Notes under the pieces: model-generated
What the model saw: the letters and a program-made list of their open reading frames with translations, nothing else
Databases searched by the model: none
What the model was told of the DNA's origin: nothing
Shown: positions 42,235 through 51,151 of the stretch, one piece after another
How the letters are laid out: each line of letters opens with the position of its first letter
Numbering within the stretch: the first letter of the stretch is position 1
Assembly (NCBI GenBank): GCA_039796575.1
Contig: JBDKJP010000046.1
Span: 1-64,000, forward strand
Reading direction: 5' to 3'
Source of the DNA: UBA668 sp039796575
Lineage (GTDB): Bacteria; Actinomycetota; Acidimicrobiia; Acidimicrobiales; Ilumatobacteraceae
DNA length: 64,000 nucleotides
Made by a program: the position numbers and the translations under genes

Positions 42235-43050
42235 GTGTGCGACTCCCAGCCGACGAGACGCGAAGTGCTCATCAATGCCGGGCTCGCCGCGTCGGCCCTC
42301 GCGGTGGCGGGTGCGCTCGTCGGCCGCGACCTCACCGACGTCGACGCTGCCGGCCCTGCGGTGCCCGCCGTCGAGGTGTTGCCGGGGCTGAGCATCTACC
42401 CGCGTGACGCATGGGGTGCCGACCTGCCGCCGAAGGGGCCGATCGTCGCCGAGACCCCGAAGTACCTGCTCGTGCACCACACGGCCTCGCCGAACAACTA
42501 TCCGAGCGCGCGGTCGCTCATCCGCACCACCTACTTCTGGCACACCAGCAACGACCCGTCGAAGGGCTGGCCCGACGTGGCCTACGAGTTCTTCATCGGC
42601 CGCGACGGCGACGTCTGGGAGGGCCGCCAGGGCGCGCTGGCCGGCCCGGTGCGCGCCGACGCCACCGGCGGCAACCAGGGCTTCTCGCAGCTCGTCTGCC
42701 TGCTCGGCGACTTCACGTCGGTGCAGCCGACGGCGGCAGCGAAGGCGTCGCTGGTGAAGGTGCTGGCGTGGCTGGGCGATCGGCACCGCATCCCCACCGC
42801 CGCCGGGTCGACCACCTCGTTCGTCTCACGCGGGTCGCAGCGCTGGGCGCCTGGCGTGACGGTCACGACGCCGACCATCGCCCCGCATCGAACGATGTCG
42901 TACACCGGATGCCCGGGCGATGCGTTCCACGCGTCCACGTTCGCCAGCCCCACCGGGTTCGCCGCCCTGTGCTCGGCGGTGGAGGCCCAACGGGCGGCGT
43001 GGGCGAACGTGCTCAAGCCCGCCGTGCGCCTCGGGCGGGTCACGCCGTAG
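42235..43050 (+). CDS. Tat-exported PGRP/amidase_2 domain protein
   Basis: Peptidoglycan-recognition/N-acetylmuramoyl-L-alanine amidase-like protein of about 271 residues. The N-terminus carries a twin-arginine signal (TRREVLINAGLAASALAVAG). The domain (about 50-235) shows LLVHHTAS, YEFFIGRDGDVWEGR, and APHRTMSYTGCPG, giving the His-His-Cys zinc set, so it may be catalytic in cell-wall turnover. GTG 42235 is 7 nt after TAAGGT (42222-42227); GTG 42226 is an alternative start. Divergent from the SDR gene. Confidence 0.9.
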   Translation: MCDSQPTRREVLINAGLAASALAVAGALVGRDLTDVDAAGPAVPAVEVLPGLSIYPRDAWGADLPPKGPIVAETPKYLLVHHTASPNNYPSARSLIRTTYFWHTSNDPSKGWPDVAYEFFIGRDGDVWEGRQGALAGPVRADATGGNQGFSQLVCLLGDFTSVQPTAAAKASLVKVLAWLGDRHRIPTAAGSTTSFVSRGSQRWAPGVTVTTPTIAPHRTMSYTGCPGDAFHASTFASPTGFAALCSAVEAQRAAWANVLKPAVRLGRVTP

Positions 43051-43061
43051 CCTTTCACGAC

Positions 43062-44276
43062 GTGCTCCCCGCCGATCCGCTCACCGTCGACGTCCTCGTG
43101 GTCGGTGCGGGCCCGGCGGGCGCCACGGCCGCGGCGCTGCTCGCCCGGGCCGGCCAGCGGGTGCTGGTGGTCGACAAGGCGGAGTTCCCTCGCGACAAGT
43201 GCTGCGGCGACGGCCTCACCACGTTGGCCCTCCGCGAGCTCGAGTCGCTCGGCCTGCGCCCCGAGCGCGTGCCGAACTGGCAGACCGTCGACGCGGCCTG
43301 GCTGCGATCGCCCTCTGGTCGCGAGGTCTGCCTCCCGATGCCCACCGACGGCATCTACGCCGCCACCACGCCGCGCCGCGAGCTCGACGCCGCGCTGGTG
43401 CAACTCGCCCGCGACGCCGGCGCCGACGTGCGCGAAGGTCACGCCATCGCCGGGCTGCGGCAGTTCAGCGATCGGGTCGAGGCCGACATCGACGGGCTCG
43501 GCACCGTCGCCGCCGCGTACGTGATCGCCGCGGACGGCATGTGGTCACCCACCCGCAAGCTGCTCGGCCTGGCGGAGCCCGGCTACCTCGGCGAGTGGCA
43601 CGCGTTCCGCCAGTACGCCCGCAACGTCACCGGCCCGGCCGCCGAGCGCCTGTACGTGTGGTTCGAGCCCGACTTCCTGCCGGGCTACGCGTGGAGCTTC
43701 CCGCTGCCCGACGGCCGGGTGAACATCGGCTTCGGCGTCATGCGCGACGGCACCCGCACCGGCAAGGCGATGAAGGCCGACTGGGACGGCCTCCTGCACC
43801 GTCCGCACATCCGCGCCGCGCTCGGCCCCGACGTGGAGCTCGAGGACCGGCACACCGCGTGGCCCATCCCCGCCGGTGTCGACCGTGCCGTGCTCACCGC
43901 AGGCCGGGTGCTGTTCGTGGGTGATGCGGCTCGCGTCACCGACGTGATGACCGGCGAGGGCATCGGCCAGGCCGTGCTCACCGGCCGCCTCGCCGCCGAG
44001 GGCATCGTCGCCGGCCACGACGCCAACGACGTACGTGCCGCGTACGAGGCCGCCGTTCGCCACCACCTCTTCGCCGACCACCGCATGTCGAAGGTGCTGA
44101 ACCGCATGCTCGCCAAGCCGGTGCTCGCCCGCGGTGCCGTGCGCATCGTCGGCCTCAACGACTTCACCCGTCGCAACTTCGTGCGCTGGATGTTCGAGGA
44201 CGAGCCGCGAGCCGTCGTGGTCACGCCGAAGCGCTGGCACCGCCGCTTCCTCCGCCAGCACGGCACCTACCGCTGA
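43062..44276 (+). CDS. Geranylgeranyl reductase-family flavoprotein
   Basis: 404-residue FAD-dependent oxidoreductase. The Rossmann motif VLVVGAGPAGATAAALLARAG is followed by FPRDKCCGDGLT, the PxxRxK-like segment and Cys of the GGR family, and the second FAD motif VLFVGDAARVTDVMTGEGIGQ. Family members saturate isoprenoid chains of quinones or lipids; the substrate here is unknown. GTG start follows TAGCCT (43048-43053) by 8 nt; that hexamer includes the stop codon of the preceding amidase gene. Confidence 0.93.
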   Translation: MLPADPLTVDVLVVGAGPAGATAAALLARAGQRVLVVDKAEFPRDKCCGDGLTTLALRELESLGLRPERVPNWQTVDAAWLRSPSGREVCLPMPTDGIYAATTPRRELDAALVQLARDAGADVREGHAIAGLRQFSDRVEADIDGLGTVAAAYVIAADGMWSPTRKLLGLAEPGYLGEWHAFRQYARNVTGPAAERLYVWFEPDFLPGYAWSFPLPDGRVNIGFGVMRDGTRTGKAMKADWDGLLHRPHIRAALGPDVELEDRHTAWPIPAGVDRAVLTAGRVLFVGDAARVTDVMTGEGIGQAVLTGRLAAEGIVAGHDANDVRAAYEAAVRHHLFADHRMSKVLNRMLAKPVLARGAVRIVGLNDFTRRNFVRWMFEDEPRAVVVTPKRWHRRFLRQHGTYR

Positions 44277-44277
44277 C

Positions 44278-44388
44278 GTCGCGCCCGTCCCACCGGAACG
44301 GTGGAATCCGCGCGACGTCGCCGCCGCGCCGCCGGGCCGCGTGAGGTCGCGCCCGTCCCACCGGAACGGTGGAATCCGCGCGACGTCG
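44278..44388. repeat. Two identical 43-bp palindromic units in tandem
   Basis: Copies at 44278-44320 and 44346-44388 are identical over 43 bp with a 68-bp period. Each has outer arms GTCGCGC/GCGCGAC and an inner stem CCACCG-GAA-CGGTGG, giving two REP-like hairpins between the flavoprotein and nitronate monooxygenase-like genes. Confidence 0.85.
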
Positions 44389-44432
44389 TCGGGACTCGGG
44401 CGGGTTCGGCGGGCGGGAGTACGTTGGCCCGC

Positions 44433-45404
44433 ATGGCACTGCACACGCGACTCACCGACCTGCTGGAGATCGAACACCCGGTGATGCTGGCCGGCATGGG
44501 TGGCGTGAGCTACCACCGGCTCGTCGCCGCCGTCAGCGAGGCGGGCGGCATCGGCACCCTCGGCGCCAGCACGATGAGCGCCGAGGAGCTGCCCGAGGAG
44601 ATGGCCCTGGTGCGCGGCCTCACGTCGAAGCCGTTCGGCGTCGACCTGCTCACGGCGATGCCGGGTCAGGTGGAGCGCGGCATCCAGAGCGTCATCGAGG
44701 GCGGGGCGCGCATCTTCGTGGCCGGCCTCGGTGTGCCGCGCGAGGTGATCGACCTGCTGCGCTCGCACAACATCCTGGTCGGCAGCATGTGCGGCAAGGT
44801 GCGCCACGCCGTGGGTGCCGTCGCGAGCGGTGTCGACTTCGTGGTCGCGCAGGGCACCGAGGGCGGTGGGCACACCGGCACCGTGGCCACAATGGCACTC
44901 GTGCCGCAGGTGGTCGACGCCGTCGGCGAGAAGGTGCCCGTGGTGGCAGCCGGTGGCCTGTTCGACGGCCGCGGCCTCGCCGCGTCGCTGGCACTCGGCG
45001 CCGACGGAGTGTGGATCGGCACCCGGTTCATCGCCACGCCCGAGGCCCGCGCGGTCAAGGGCTACAAGGAGACGCTCGTCGGCATGCGCGAGGACGACAC
45101 GGTCATCAGTCGCGCCTACACCGGCAAGACCTGCCGTGTGGTGCGCAACGACTGGACCAACCACTACGAGCAGAACCCGCAGGACCTGCAGCCGTTCCCG
45201 GCGCAGGCCATCGCGTCCACTCGCGCCGGTGTGAACCACCTCGGCGCCGAGGACGGCACGGTCGTCGAGGTGAACAAGGAGTTCATGCCCGCCGGCCAGG
45301 GCGTCGGTGCCATCACCGGGCTCATCCCCGCGGGCGAGCTCGTCGCGTCGATCGTGCGCGACGCCGAGCGCACGCTCGAGCAGATCGCCGCGGTGCGTCG
45401 ATGA
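44433..45404 (+). CDS. Nitronate monooxygenase-like FMN enzyme
   Basis: 323-residue TIM-barrel flavoprotein of the 2-nitropropane dioxygenase/NMO family. Motifs: HPVMLAGMGGVSYHRLVAAVSEAGGIG, AQGTEGGGHTG (FMN phosphate-binding region with His), and VVAAGGLFDGRGLAASLALGADGVWIGTRF. Actual substrates in this broad family include nitronates, but enoyl-ACP reductases (FabK) are related. ATG is 7 nt after TACGTT (44420-44425). First gene of a set with an M20 peptidase and an MFS transporter, joined by overlaps. Confidence 0.93.
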   Translation: MALHTRLTDLLEIEHPVMLAGMGGVSYHRLVAAVSEAGGIGTLGASTMSAEELPEEMALVRGLTSKPFGVDLLTAMPGQVERGIQSVIEGGARIFVAGLGVPREVIDLLRSHNILVGSMCGKVRHAVGAVASGVDFVVAQGTEGGGHTGTVATMALVPQVVDAVGEKVPVVAAGGLFDGRGLAASLALGADGVWIGTRFIATPEARAVKGYKETLVGMREDDTVISRAYTGKTCRVVRNDWTNHYEQNPQDLQPFPAQAIASTRAGVNHLGAEDGTVVEVNKEFMPAGQGVGAITGLIPAGELVASIVRDAERTLEQIAAVRR

Positions 45405-46831
45405 GCGCCGCCGAGGTCGTGCAGCAGCACGTGGAGTCGGTGTGGGACACCGACGTGCTGCCGTCGCTGATGGACTACATCCGCATCCCGTGCGTGTCGG
45501 TGCACTTCGACCCCGACTGGCGGGCGAACGGCCATCTCGACCAGGCCGTCGAGCACATCCGTGCGTGGTGCGCCGGCCGCGACATCGCCGGCATGACCAT
45601 CGACGTGCTCGAACTGCCGGGCCGCACGCCCATCATCCTCGTCGACGTGCCCGCGTTCATGCCCGAGGTGCACACGGCGCCCGAGGGCGACACCGTGCTG
45701 CTCTACGGGCACTGCGACAAGCAGCCCGAGATGGTGGGCTGGCGGGAGGATCTCGGCCCGTGGAAGCCGGTCCTGGAGGGCCACAAGCTGTACGGGCGCG
45801 GCGGCGCCGACGACGGCTACGCCGCCTATGCCGCGCTGCTCGCCATCGAGAGCGCGCAACTGGCCGGCCTCCCCCACGCCCACTGCGTGGTGCTCATCGA
45901 GGCCGCCGAGGAGAGCGGCAGCCCCGACCTGCCGGTGTACATCGAGCAGTTCGCCGAGCGGTTCGGCAACCCCAGCCTCGTGGTGTGCCTCGACTCGGGC
46001 TGCCTCGACGACAAGCGCCTGTGGGTCACCACCTCACTGCGCGGCCTCGCCGCGGGCACGCTGCGCGTCGACGTGCTGCGCGAAGGCGTGCACTCGGGAG
46101 CGGCGAGCGGCGTGGTGCCGTCGTCGTTCCGCATCATCCGCCAGTTGCTCGACCGCATCGAGGACGCCGAGACGGGGCGGGTGCTGCTCCCCCGGCTGCA
46201 CGTCGACATCCCGCCCGACCGGCGCGCGCAGATCGAGGAGACCGCGTCCGAGTTCACCATCGGCGACGACTTCCCCTGGGTGCACGACCACGTGCAGCCG
46301 ATGGAGACCGACCCGGTCGAGCAGCTGCTGGCCACCACCTGGCGTCCCACCGTGAGCTACATCGGCAGCGAGGGCATGCCCGACGTGGCGAAGGCGGGCA
46401 ACGTGCTGCGTCCGCAGACCACGCTGCAGGTGAGCGTGCGCCTGCCACCGACCTGCGACCCGAACGTCGCGCTCGAGGAACTGACGAAGGCGCTCACCGA
46501 CGACCCGCCGTACGGCGCAAAGGTGGAGTTCCTCGACGCACACGCCGGCCCCGGCTGGAACGCTCCCGAGTTCGCACCGTGGCTCGACGCAGCGCTCACC
46601 GAGGCGTCGATCACCGCGTTCGGCGAGCCCCACCGCGCGTTTGGCGAAGGCGGCTCCATCCCGTTCATGGGCATGCTCGGCGAACGTTTCCCCGAGGCGC
46701 AGTTCGTGGTCACCGGTGCGCTCGGCCCCGACTCCAACGCGCACGGCCCGAACGAGTACCTCGACGTCACCACCGCGCGCCGCATCACCCGCGTCGTCGC
46801 CCACCTCCTGCATTCGCACGCGACGCGCTGA
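45401..46831 (+). CDS. M20-family metallodipeptidase
   Basis: 476-residue zinc peptidase similar to carnosinase/DUG1-type dipeptidases. Metal ligands: His and Asp in LLYGHCDKQPE and YGRGGADDG, catalytic Glu pair in IEAAEESGSPD, Asp in VVCLDSGCL, and late His in NAHGPNEY. A dimerisation lid domain interrupts the catalytic domain (about 205-390). Its start overlaps the upstream stop (ATGA) and its stop overlaps the MFS start by one base, so the three are translated together. Confidence 0.94.
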   Translation: MSAAEVVQQHVESVWDTDVLPSLMDYIRIPCVSVHFDPDWRANGHLDQAVEHIRAWCAGRDIAGMTIDVLELPGRTPIILVDVPAFMPEVHTAPEGDTVLLYGHCDKQPEMVGWREDLGPWKPVLEGHKLYGRGGADDGYAAYAALLAIESAQLAGLPHAHCVVLIEAAEESGSPDLPVYIEQFAERFGNPSLVVCLDSGCLDDKRLWVTTSLRGLAAGTLRVDVLREGVHSGAASGVVPSSFRIIRQLLDRIEDAETGRVLLPRLHVDIPPDRRAQIEETASEFTIGDDFPWVHDHVQPMETDPVEQLLATTWRPTVSYIGSEGMPDVAKAGNVLRPQTTLQVSVRLPPTCDPNVALEELTKALTDDPPYGAKVEFLDAHAGPGWNAPEFAPWLDAALTEASITAFGEPHRAFGEGGSIPFMGMLGERFPEAQFVVTGALGPDSNAHGPNEYLDVTTARRITRVVAHLLHSHATR

Positions 46832-48084
46832 TGTGGCAGATGCTGCGCACGAACCGCGACCTGCGGTGGCTGTTCCTCGCGCAGGTCGTGTCGTTCATGG
46901 GCGACTGGTTCACGTTCGTCGCGCTCGCCGGGCTCATCAAGGACGCGACGGGCAGCGAGTTCCTCGTGTCGCTCGCGTACGTGTCGTTCAGCCTGCCGGC
47001 GTTCCTCGCATCACCCGTGGCCGGTCCAGTGGTCGACCGCTTCGACCGACGCCGCTTGCTGGTGTTCGTCTCCGCCGCGCAGGCCATCGCCGCGATGGGG
47101 CTCCTCACCGCGAACACCGACCGCATCTGGCCGCTGTTCCTGTTCCAGGGCACCATCAGCGCACTCGCCGCATTCGTGAAGCCCGCCATCGACGCGGGTG
47201 TGCCGAACCTGGCACGCAGCCCGGAGGAGTTCCGCAAGGCGAACGCGTTGTTCGGCAGCACGTGGGGCGTGATGCTCGCCGTCGGCGCCGCGATGGGTGG
47301 CGCGTTCAGCGAGGTGTTCGGGCGGCGCGCGTCGTTCATCGCCGACGCCGTCTCGTTCGTGATCGCGCTCGGGTTGTTCGCCCTCATCCGCACGCCGATG
47401 CAGGAGCCCCAGCACGGTCACCGCGGTCGCGTGCACGTGATCGACGACATGAAGGAAGCGGGACGGTACGCGCGCAAGGACCACGTCGTGCTCGCGCTGC
47501 TGGCCAGCAAGGCCACGTTCGCCATCGGCGCCGGCACGGTGAGCCAGTTGCCGGTGCTGGCCACCGAGGTGTTCGGCTGGGGCGACGGCGGCACCGGCAT
47601 CCTGCTCGGCGCACGCGGCCTCGGCGCGGGGCTCGGACCACTCGTCGCGTCGCGCTTCACGAGGGGACAGCTCTCGCGAGTGCTGCGCGTCTGCGGTGTG
47701 TCGGGCCTGTTGTTCAGCGGGTTCTACATGGCGGGCACGTGGGCGCCGGTCATCTTCCTCGCCGCCGCGGCCATCGCCGTCGCGCACCTCGGCGGCGGCT
47801 CGCAGTGGACCCTCAGCACGTACGGCCTGCAGGTGCGCACGCCCGATGCCATCCGCGGCCGCGTGATGGCGGGCGACTTCGCGATCGTCACGCTCGTGAT
47901 GAGCATCAGCAGCCTGCTCGCCGGCATCACCAGCGAGGCGATCGGCGTGCAGTGGACCATTACCGCGTTCGCACTGGCCGCCGGGCTGGCGAGCATCGTG
48001 TACATCGCGATCACGAAGCCCATCGTCGACCGCCTCCTCGCCGAGGAGACCGGCCTCGTGGAGGTCAGCTCGGGCGGCGCATGA
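46831..48084 (+). CDS. MFS transporter (enterobactin exporter EntS-like)
   Basis: 417-residue major-facilitator protein with about 12 membrane segments. The first loop has FLASPVAGPVVDRFDRRRLLVF, and NLARSPEEFRKANALFGSTWGVMLAVGAAMGG is typical of the drug/siderophore exporter (DHA3-like) branch. It ends the operon starting at 44433; efflux or uptake of a peptide or related product would fit but is an inference. Its last 20 bp overlap, tail to tail, the mttB-family gene on the other strand. Confidence 0.93.
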   Translation: MWQMLRTNRDLRWLFLAQVVSFMGDWFTFVALAGLIKDATGSEFLVSLAYVSFSLPAFLASPVAGPVVDRFDRRRLLVFVSAAQAIAAMGLLTANTDRIWPLFLFQGTISALAAFVKPAIDAGVPNLARSPEEFRKANALFGSTWGVMLAVGAAMGGAFSEVFGRRASFIADAVSFVIALGLFALIRTPMQEPQHGHRGRVHVIDDMKEAGRYARKDHVVLALLASKATFAIGAGTVSQLPVLATEVFGWGDGGTGILLGARGLGAGLGPLVASRFTRGQLSRVLRVCGVSGLLFSGFYMAGTWAPVIFLAAAAIAVAHLGGGSQWTLSTYGLQVRTPDAIRGRVMAGDFAIVTLVMSISSLLAGITSEAIGVQWTITAFALAAGLASIVYIAITKPIVDRLLAEETGLVEVSSGGA

Positions 48085-49627
48085 GCGACCGGTCGAGACG
48101 GATCGGCAGCTCGCTGCGGATGAGCTCGTCGGTGGCCTCGGGGATGTGCGACGGGTAGTGCGTCGCGAGCACGTCCTTCACCGTCTCGATGGCACGGTCG
48201 AGCACCTTCGGACGACCGAGCTCGGCCCACTCCTTGTGGCTCAGCCGGTCGTGCATCTTCGGGTAGATGTACTCGGTCTGCATCATCTCGAGCGTCTGCT
48301 TCGAACCCAGGTAGTGACCCGGTCCCCCGATCACCGCGTCGCGGATGACGTCGATCGACATCGTCTCGTCGCTCACCTCGATGCCCTTGATGGTGCGCAG
48401 GCACGAACCGATGACGTCGTTGTCGAGCACCACACCTTCGAGCGAGAAGCCGAGCAGGCTGGCGTGCATGCCGGCCGACTCGTAGATCAGGTTGGCGCCG
48501 GCGTTGCCGACGAGCGCGTGGTTGTAGCCCTTCTCGGCGCCCGCCTGCACGTCGGGCATCTTCGCGTCGCTGATGCCCGACGACGTGCCGCCGGTGAGGT
48601 CGTAGAAGTGCGCCATCTGCGCGCACGCCGAGGACAGCAACGCCTGCTCGGGGCTGCCACCCGACATCGCACCACTGCGCAGGTCGCTCACGAACGGCCA
48701 CAGGCCGAAGATGGCGGGCGCGCCCGGCTGGATGGCGTTCACGTACACGAGCCCGGCCAGCACCTCGGCCACCTCCTGCACGAGCGAACCGGCGAGCGCG
48801 GCAGGCGCGGTGGCGCCGGCCTGACCGGCCGACAGCAGCAGCACCGGCATGCCGCCGCGCACGGCCACCTCGAGGCACTTGCACGCGTCGGCGGCGAACT
48901 TCAACGGCGGCACGACGAAGCAGTTCGACTGGCTCACGAACGGCCGCTCGCGCCACTTGTCCTCGCCACCGGCGATGTGGTGCAGCATCTGCAGCGACGC
49001 CTCGAGGTGGTCGGGGTGCACCCACGACGTGCCGACGTGCTTCGTGGTGCCCGACACGCTGAGGTAGCACGTGTTGATGTCCATCTCCGCCGGGTCGGGC
49101 AGGTCGCGGGGCACGACGGTGCGTTGGTAGAAGTGGATGTGCTCCATCGTGTCGACGAGGCGCGCGATGTCGTAGCAGTCCTGTGCGGTGCTCTCGCGGT
49201 ACGCACCGGTGACCGGATCGATGATCTGCACCGCGGCGCCGGCGGTGCCGTAGTAGACGTTCTTGCCCCACGGCTCCATGTCGTACTGCGGGTCCTGTGC
49301 GTAGAGCGGGAAGCGACGCGCCGCGATGGCGAGCGTGTCCTCCACGAGCGAGCGCGGGAACAGCATGCGACCCTCGGGCGTCATCGTGCAGCCCTTCGCC
49401 GTGAGCAGTTCGATGCACGACGGGATGGCGTCGGCCATGCCAATGTGCTCGAGCACGTTCAGCGCCGCCTCGTGCACCTTCAGCACCTCGGCGTCGGTGA
49501 GCACCTTGTAGCGCCCACCCTCCATGCCGGGGTTCACGGGGCGCACGTCGCGCGCCAACGGCGCCGCACGCAGGGCCTTGCGCGCCTCACGACCGCCACG
49601 GCGCGCCGGTGCTTGAACGTCACTCAT
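48065..49627 (-). CDS. MttB-family (non-pyrrolysine) methyltransferase
   Basis: 520-residue protein of the trimethylamine methyltransferase superfamily. It has the TIM-barrel hallmarks YKVLTDAEVLKVHEAALNVLEHIG, GTAGAAVQIIDPVTG, PLKFAADACKCLEV and a C-terminal IGGPGHYLGSKQTLEMMQTEYIYPK. No in-frame TAG interrupts it, so it belongs to the non-Pyl group, whose known members demethylate quaternary amines such as glycine betaine, carnitine or proline betaine to a corrinoid protein. No corrinoid protein gene is nearby. GGAGGATC precedes the ATG; a good -35/-10 and a LysR-type site lie upstream. Confidence 0.92.
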   Translation of the reverse strand: MSDVQAPARRGGREARKALRAAPLARDVRPVNPGMEGGRYKVLTDAEVLKVHEAALNVLEHIGMADAIPSCIELLTAKGCTMTPEGRMLFPRSLVEDTLAIAARRFPLYAQDPQYDMEPWGKNVYYGTAGAAVQIIDPVTGAYRESTAQDCYDIARLVDTMEHIHFYQRTVVPRDLPDPAEMDINTCYLSVSGTTKHVGTSWVHPDHLEASLQMLHHIAGGEDKWRERPFVSQSNCFVVPPLKFAADACKCLEVAVRGGMPVLLLSAGQAGATAPAALAGSLVQEVAEVLAGLVYVNAIQPGAPAIFGLWPFVSDLRSGAMSGGSPEQALLSSACAQMAHFYDLTGGTSSGISDAKMPDVQAGAEKGYNHALVGNAGANLIYESAGMHASLLGFSLEGVVLDNDVIGSCLRTIKGIEVSDETMSIDVIRDAVIGGPGHYLGSKQTLEMMQTEYIYPKMHDRLSHKEWAELGRPKVLDRAIETVKDVLATHYPSHIPEATDELIRSELPIRLDRSLMRRPS

Positions 49628-49656
49628 CGATGATCCTCCACACGACAGATGGACAC

Positions 49657-49685
49657 AGTCTGAACTGCGGCGACGCGCACGACAA
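49657..49685 (-). promoter_or_regulatory. mttB-family gene promoter
   Basis: On the minus strand, TTGTCG (49685-49680) and CAGACT (49662-49657) are 17 nt apart, about 30 nt before the ATG and its ribosome site. Confidence 0.5.
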
Positions 49686-49695
49686 GCGATTCCCA

Positions 49696-49721
49696 CTCAT
49701 GGATCGATGAGCCGTTCTCAT
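49696..49721. promoter_or_regulatory. LysR-type operator with three half-sites
   Basis: CTCAT (49696-49700), ATGAG (49707-49711) and CTCAT (49717-49721) alternate in orientation, giving two overlapping inverted repeats; the second contains a T-N11-A core. The site is just upstream of the mttB -35 and of the LysR gene's TACGCT -10, as expected for an activator that also controls itself. Confidence 0.5.
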
Positions 49722-49734
49722 GTACGCTCGGCCC

Positions 49735-50598
49735 ATGACCGCACTCCCGCCGCTGTCCGCGCTGCGGGCGTTCGAAGCGGCCGCCCGGCACCTCAGCTTC
49801 CGTGCCGCGGCCGAGGAGCTGAACGTCACCCAGTCGGCCATCAGCCACCAGGTGGCCGAGCTCGAGCGACGCCTCGGCGTGCCGCTGTTCCACCGCCACA
49901 GCCGCCGCGTCGAGCTCACCGACGCCGGCGCCACCTACCAGCCCTACGTGCGCGACGCGTTCGACCGCATCGCACAGGGCACGGCGTTGGTCACCCGTGG
50001 CGCGTCGACCCTCGACGTGCAGGTGTACGTCACCGTCGCGGTGCGGTGGCTCATCCCCCGGCTCCACCGCTTCAACGCCGCACACCCCGACACCAAGGTG
50101 CGGCTCAACACCAGCACCTTCGACTGGGAGTTCGACGACGCCGCGGGTGACGTGGCCATCGTGTGCACCGACCGACCGGAACGCCCCGGCCTGCACGCCA
50201 CCCACCTGTTCGACGCGCAGTTGGTGGCGGTGTGCAGCCCGACGCCCGCCTCGGCCGACCCGGCGAGCCTGCCGCTGCTGCAGCTGTACACCGCACCGGA
50301 GGAGGCCGACGCGTGGCGCCGCGCCGCCGGCCTGCCCGACACCGCCGTCACCGCGACCACACGGTTCGACTCGTACCTGTTGGCCATCGAGGCCGCGATC
50401 GAGGGTCAGGGCATCGCCGTCGTGCCGAGCTTCCTGGTCGCCGCCGACCTGCGCAGCGGCCGCCTGGTCGCGCCGTTCGACGTCGAGATCCCCCAGCTTC
50501 GCCGGTGGTACCTCGTCTGCCGCGCCGGCCAGCAGCAACTCCCCCAGGTCCGCGCCTTCGCCGACTGGCTCCAGACCGAGGTCACCACCGCGCCATAG
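49735..50598 (+). CDS. LysR-family regulator (GcvA-like)
   Basis: 287-residue regulator. The N-terminal helix-turn-helix (LRAFEAAARHLSFRAAAEELNVTQSAISHQVAELERRLGV region, 8-50) has the SAISHQV phrase of the GcvA/glycine-cleavage activator branch; the C-terminal part is a LysR substrate domain. It is divergent from the MttB-family gene and is its likely regulator, perhaps sensing a methylated amino acid. ATG 49735 is 6 nt after TACGCT (49723-49728); ATG 49720 lies in the operator. Confidence 0.95.
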   Translation: MTALPPLSALRAFEAAARHLSFRAAAEELNVTQSAISHQVAELERRLGVPLFHRHSRRVELTDAGATYQPYVRDAFDRIAQGTALVTRGASTLDVQVYVTVAVRWLIPRLHRFNAAHPDTKVRLNTSTFDWEFDDAAGDVAIVCTDRPERPGLHATHLFDAQLVAVCSPTPASADPASLPLLQLYTAPEEADAWRRAAGLPDTAVTATTRFDSYLLAIEAAIEGQGIAVVPSFLVAADLRSGRLVAPFDVEIPQLRRWYLVCRAGQQQLPQVRAFADWLQTEVTTAP

Positions 50599-50603
50599 AG
50601 GGC

Positions 50604-50678
50604 TTCTGGGCGTCGTTCGTCCCAGAACGGCTTCTGGGCGGTTTCCGTCCCGGAAACCGGGACGAATCCCACCCAGAA
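50604..50678. terminator. Nested hairpins downstream of the LysR gene
   Basis: TTCTGGG/CCCAGAA pairs occur twice (50604-50610 with 50621-50627, and 50632-50638 with 50672-50678). The second encloses GGTTTCC/GGAAACC and GGGA-CGAA-TCCC. A 12-bp direct repeat, GGCTTCTGGGCG, begins each unit. Confidence 0.5.
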
Positions 50679-50700
50679 CCACCACCCGCCCGGCACGGGG

Positions 50701-50765
50701 ACACTCCCCAGGGAGTTTTCGCCACCACCTGTGACGCCCCTTGCGCAGAGCGCACATGCCTGGCA
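50701..50765. repeat. Dispersed repeat R1, copy 2
   Basis: 65 bp, differing at four positions from 12369-12433. As in the first copy it separates a hairpin-bearing operon end from small orphan genes on the plus strand. Confidence 0.8.
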
Positions 50766-50807
50766 CCCGACGCCGGCTGCCGCTCGAGCGCGGTGAGGTT
50801 CGACAGA

Positions 50808-51104
50808 ATGATCACCGTGATCGTCGCAAGCTCCGAGATACCCGTCGCGGTACCACTCGCCTTCCTCGCGTTCGGCATCTTCTTCGTGATCGTGAATCGG
50901 CGCATGTTCACCCACTTCGACGGTGAACTTCATCGGATGGCCGAGAGGCGGGCGAACAGCAACATCGTGCGCGCCCTCGGCGGCTCCGGCGATGCGGCGA
51001 AGGAGTACGAGAGCCTCCGCAGGTCGCGATGGATCGCTTCCGTGACCCTGGTCGCGTACTTCACCATCGCAGTCGTCGCGCTCGTCAAGGCGTTGACCGA
51101 GTAG
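50808..51104 (+). CDS. Small two-segment membrane protein
   Basis: Unrecognised 98-residue protein with a hydrophobic segment at each end (about 10-30 and 75-95) and a charged cytoplasmic or extracellular loop (HRMAERRANSNIVRALGG). No ribosome site or clear -10 supports the ATG strongly; the choice rests on the start of the first hydrophobic segment. It begins 43 bp after repeat R1. The region just after its stop (CACTGCCGAT) resembles that after the orphan gene ending at 12774. Confidence 0.5.
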   Translation: MITVIVASSEIPVAVPLAFLAFGIFFVIVNRRMFTHFDGELHRMAERRANSNIVRALGGSGDAAKEYESLRRSRWIASVTLVAYFTIAVVALVKALTE

Positions 51105-51151
51105 TGCCTCACTGCCGATGGCGGCGTCGGGGCCCGACGTAGCCTGCGTCG

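Noticed and set aside
44278..44388. Possible CRISPR array
   Set aside because: Only two repeats with one 25-bp spacer, each repeat being a double palindrome; no cas genes nearby.
48065..49627. Pyrrolysine in the MttB-family protein
   Set aside because: No in-frame TAG occurs in the gene; it belongs to the non-pyrrolysine branch.
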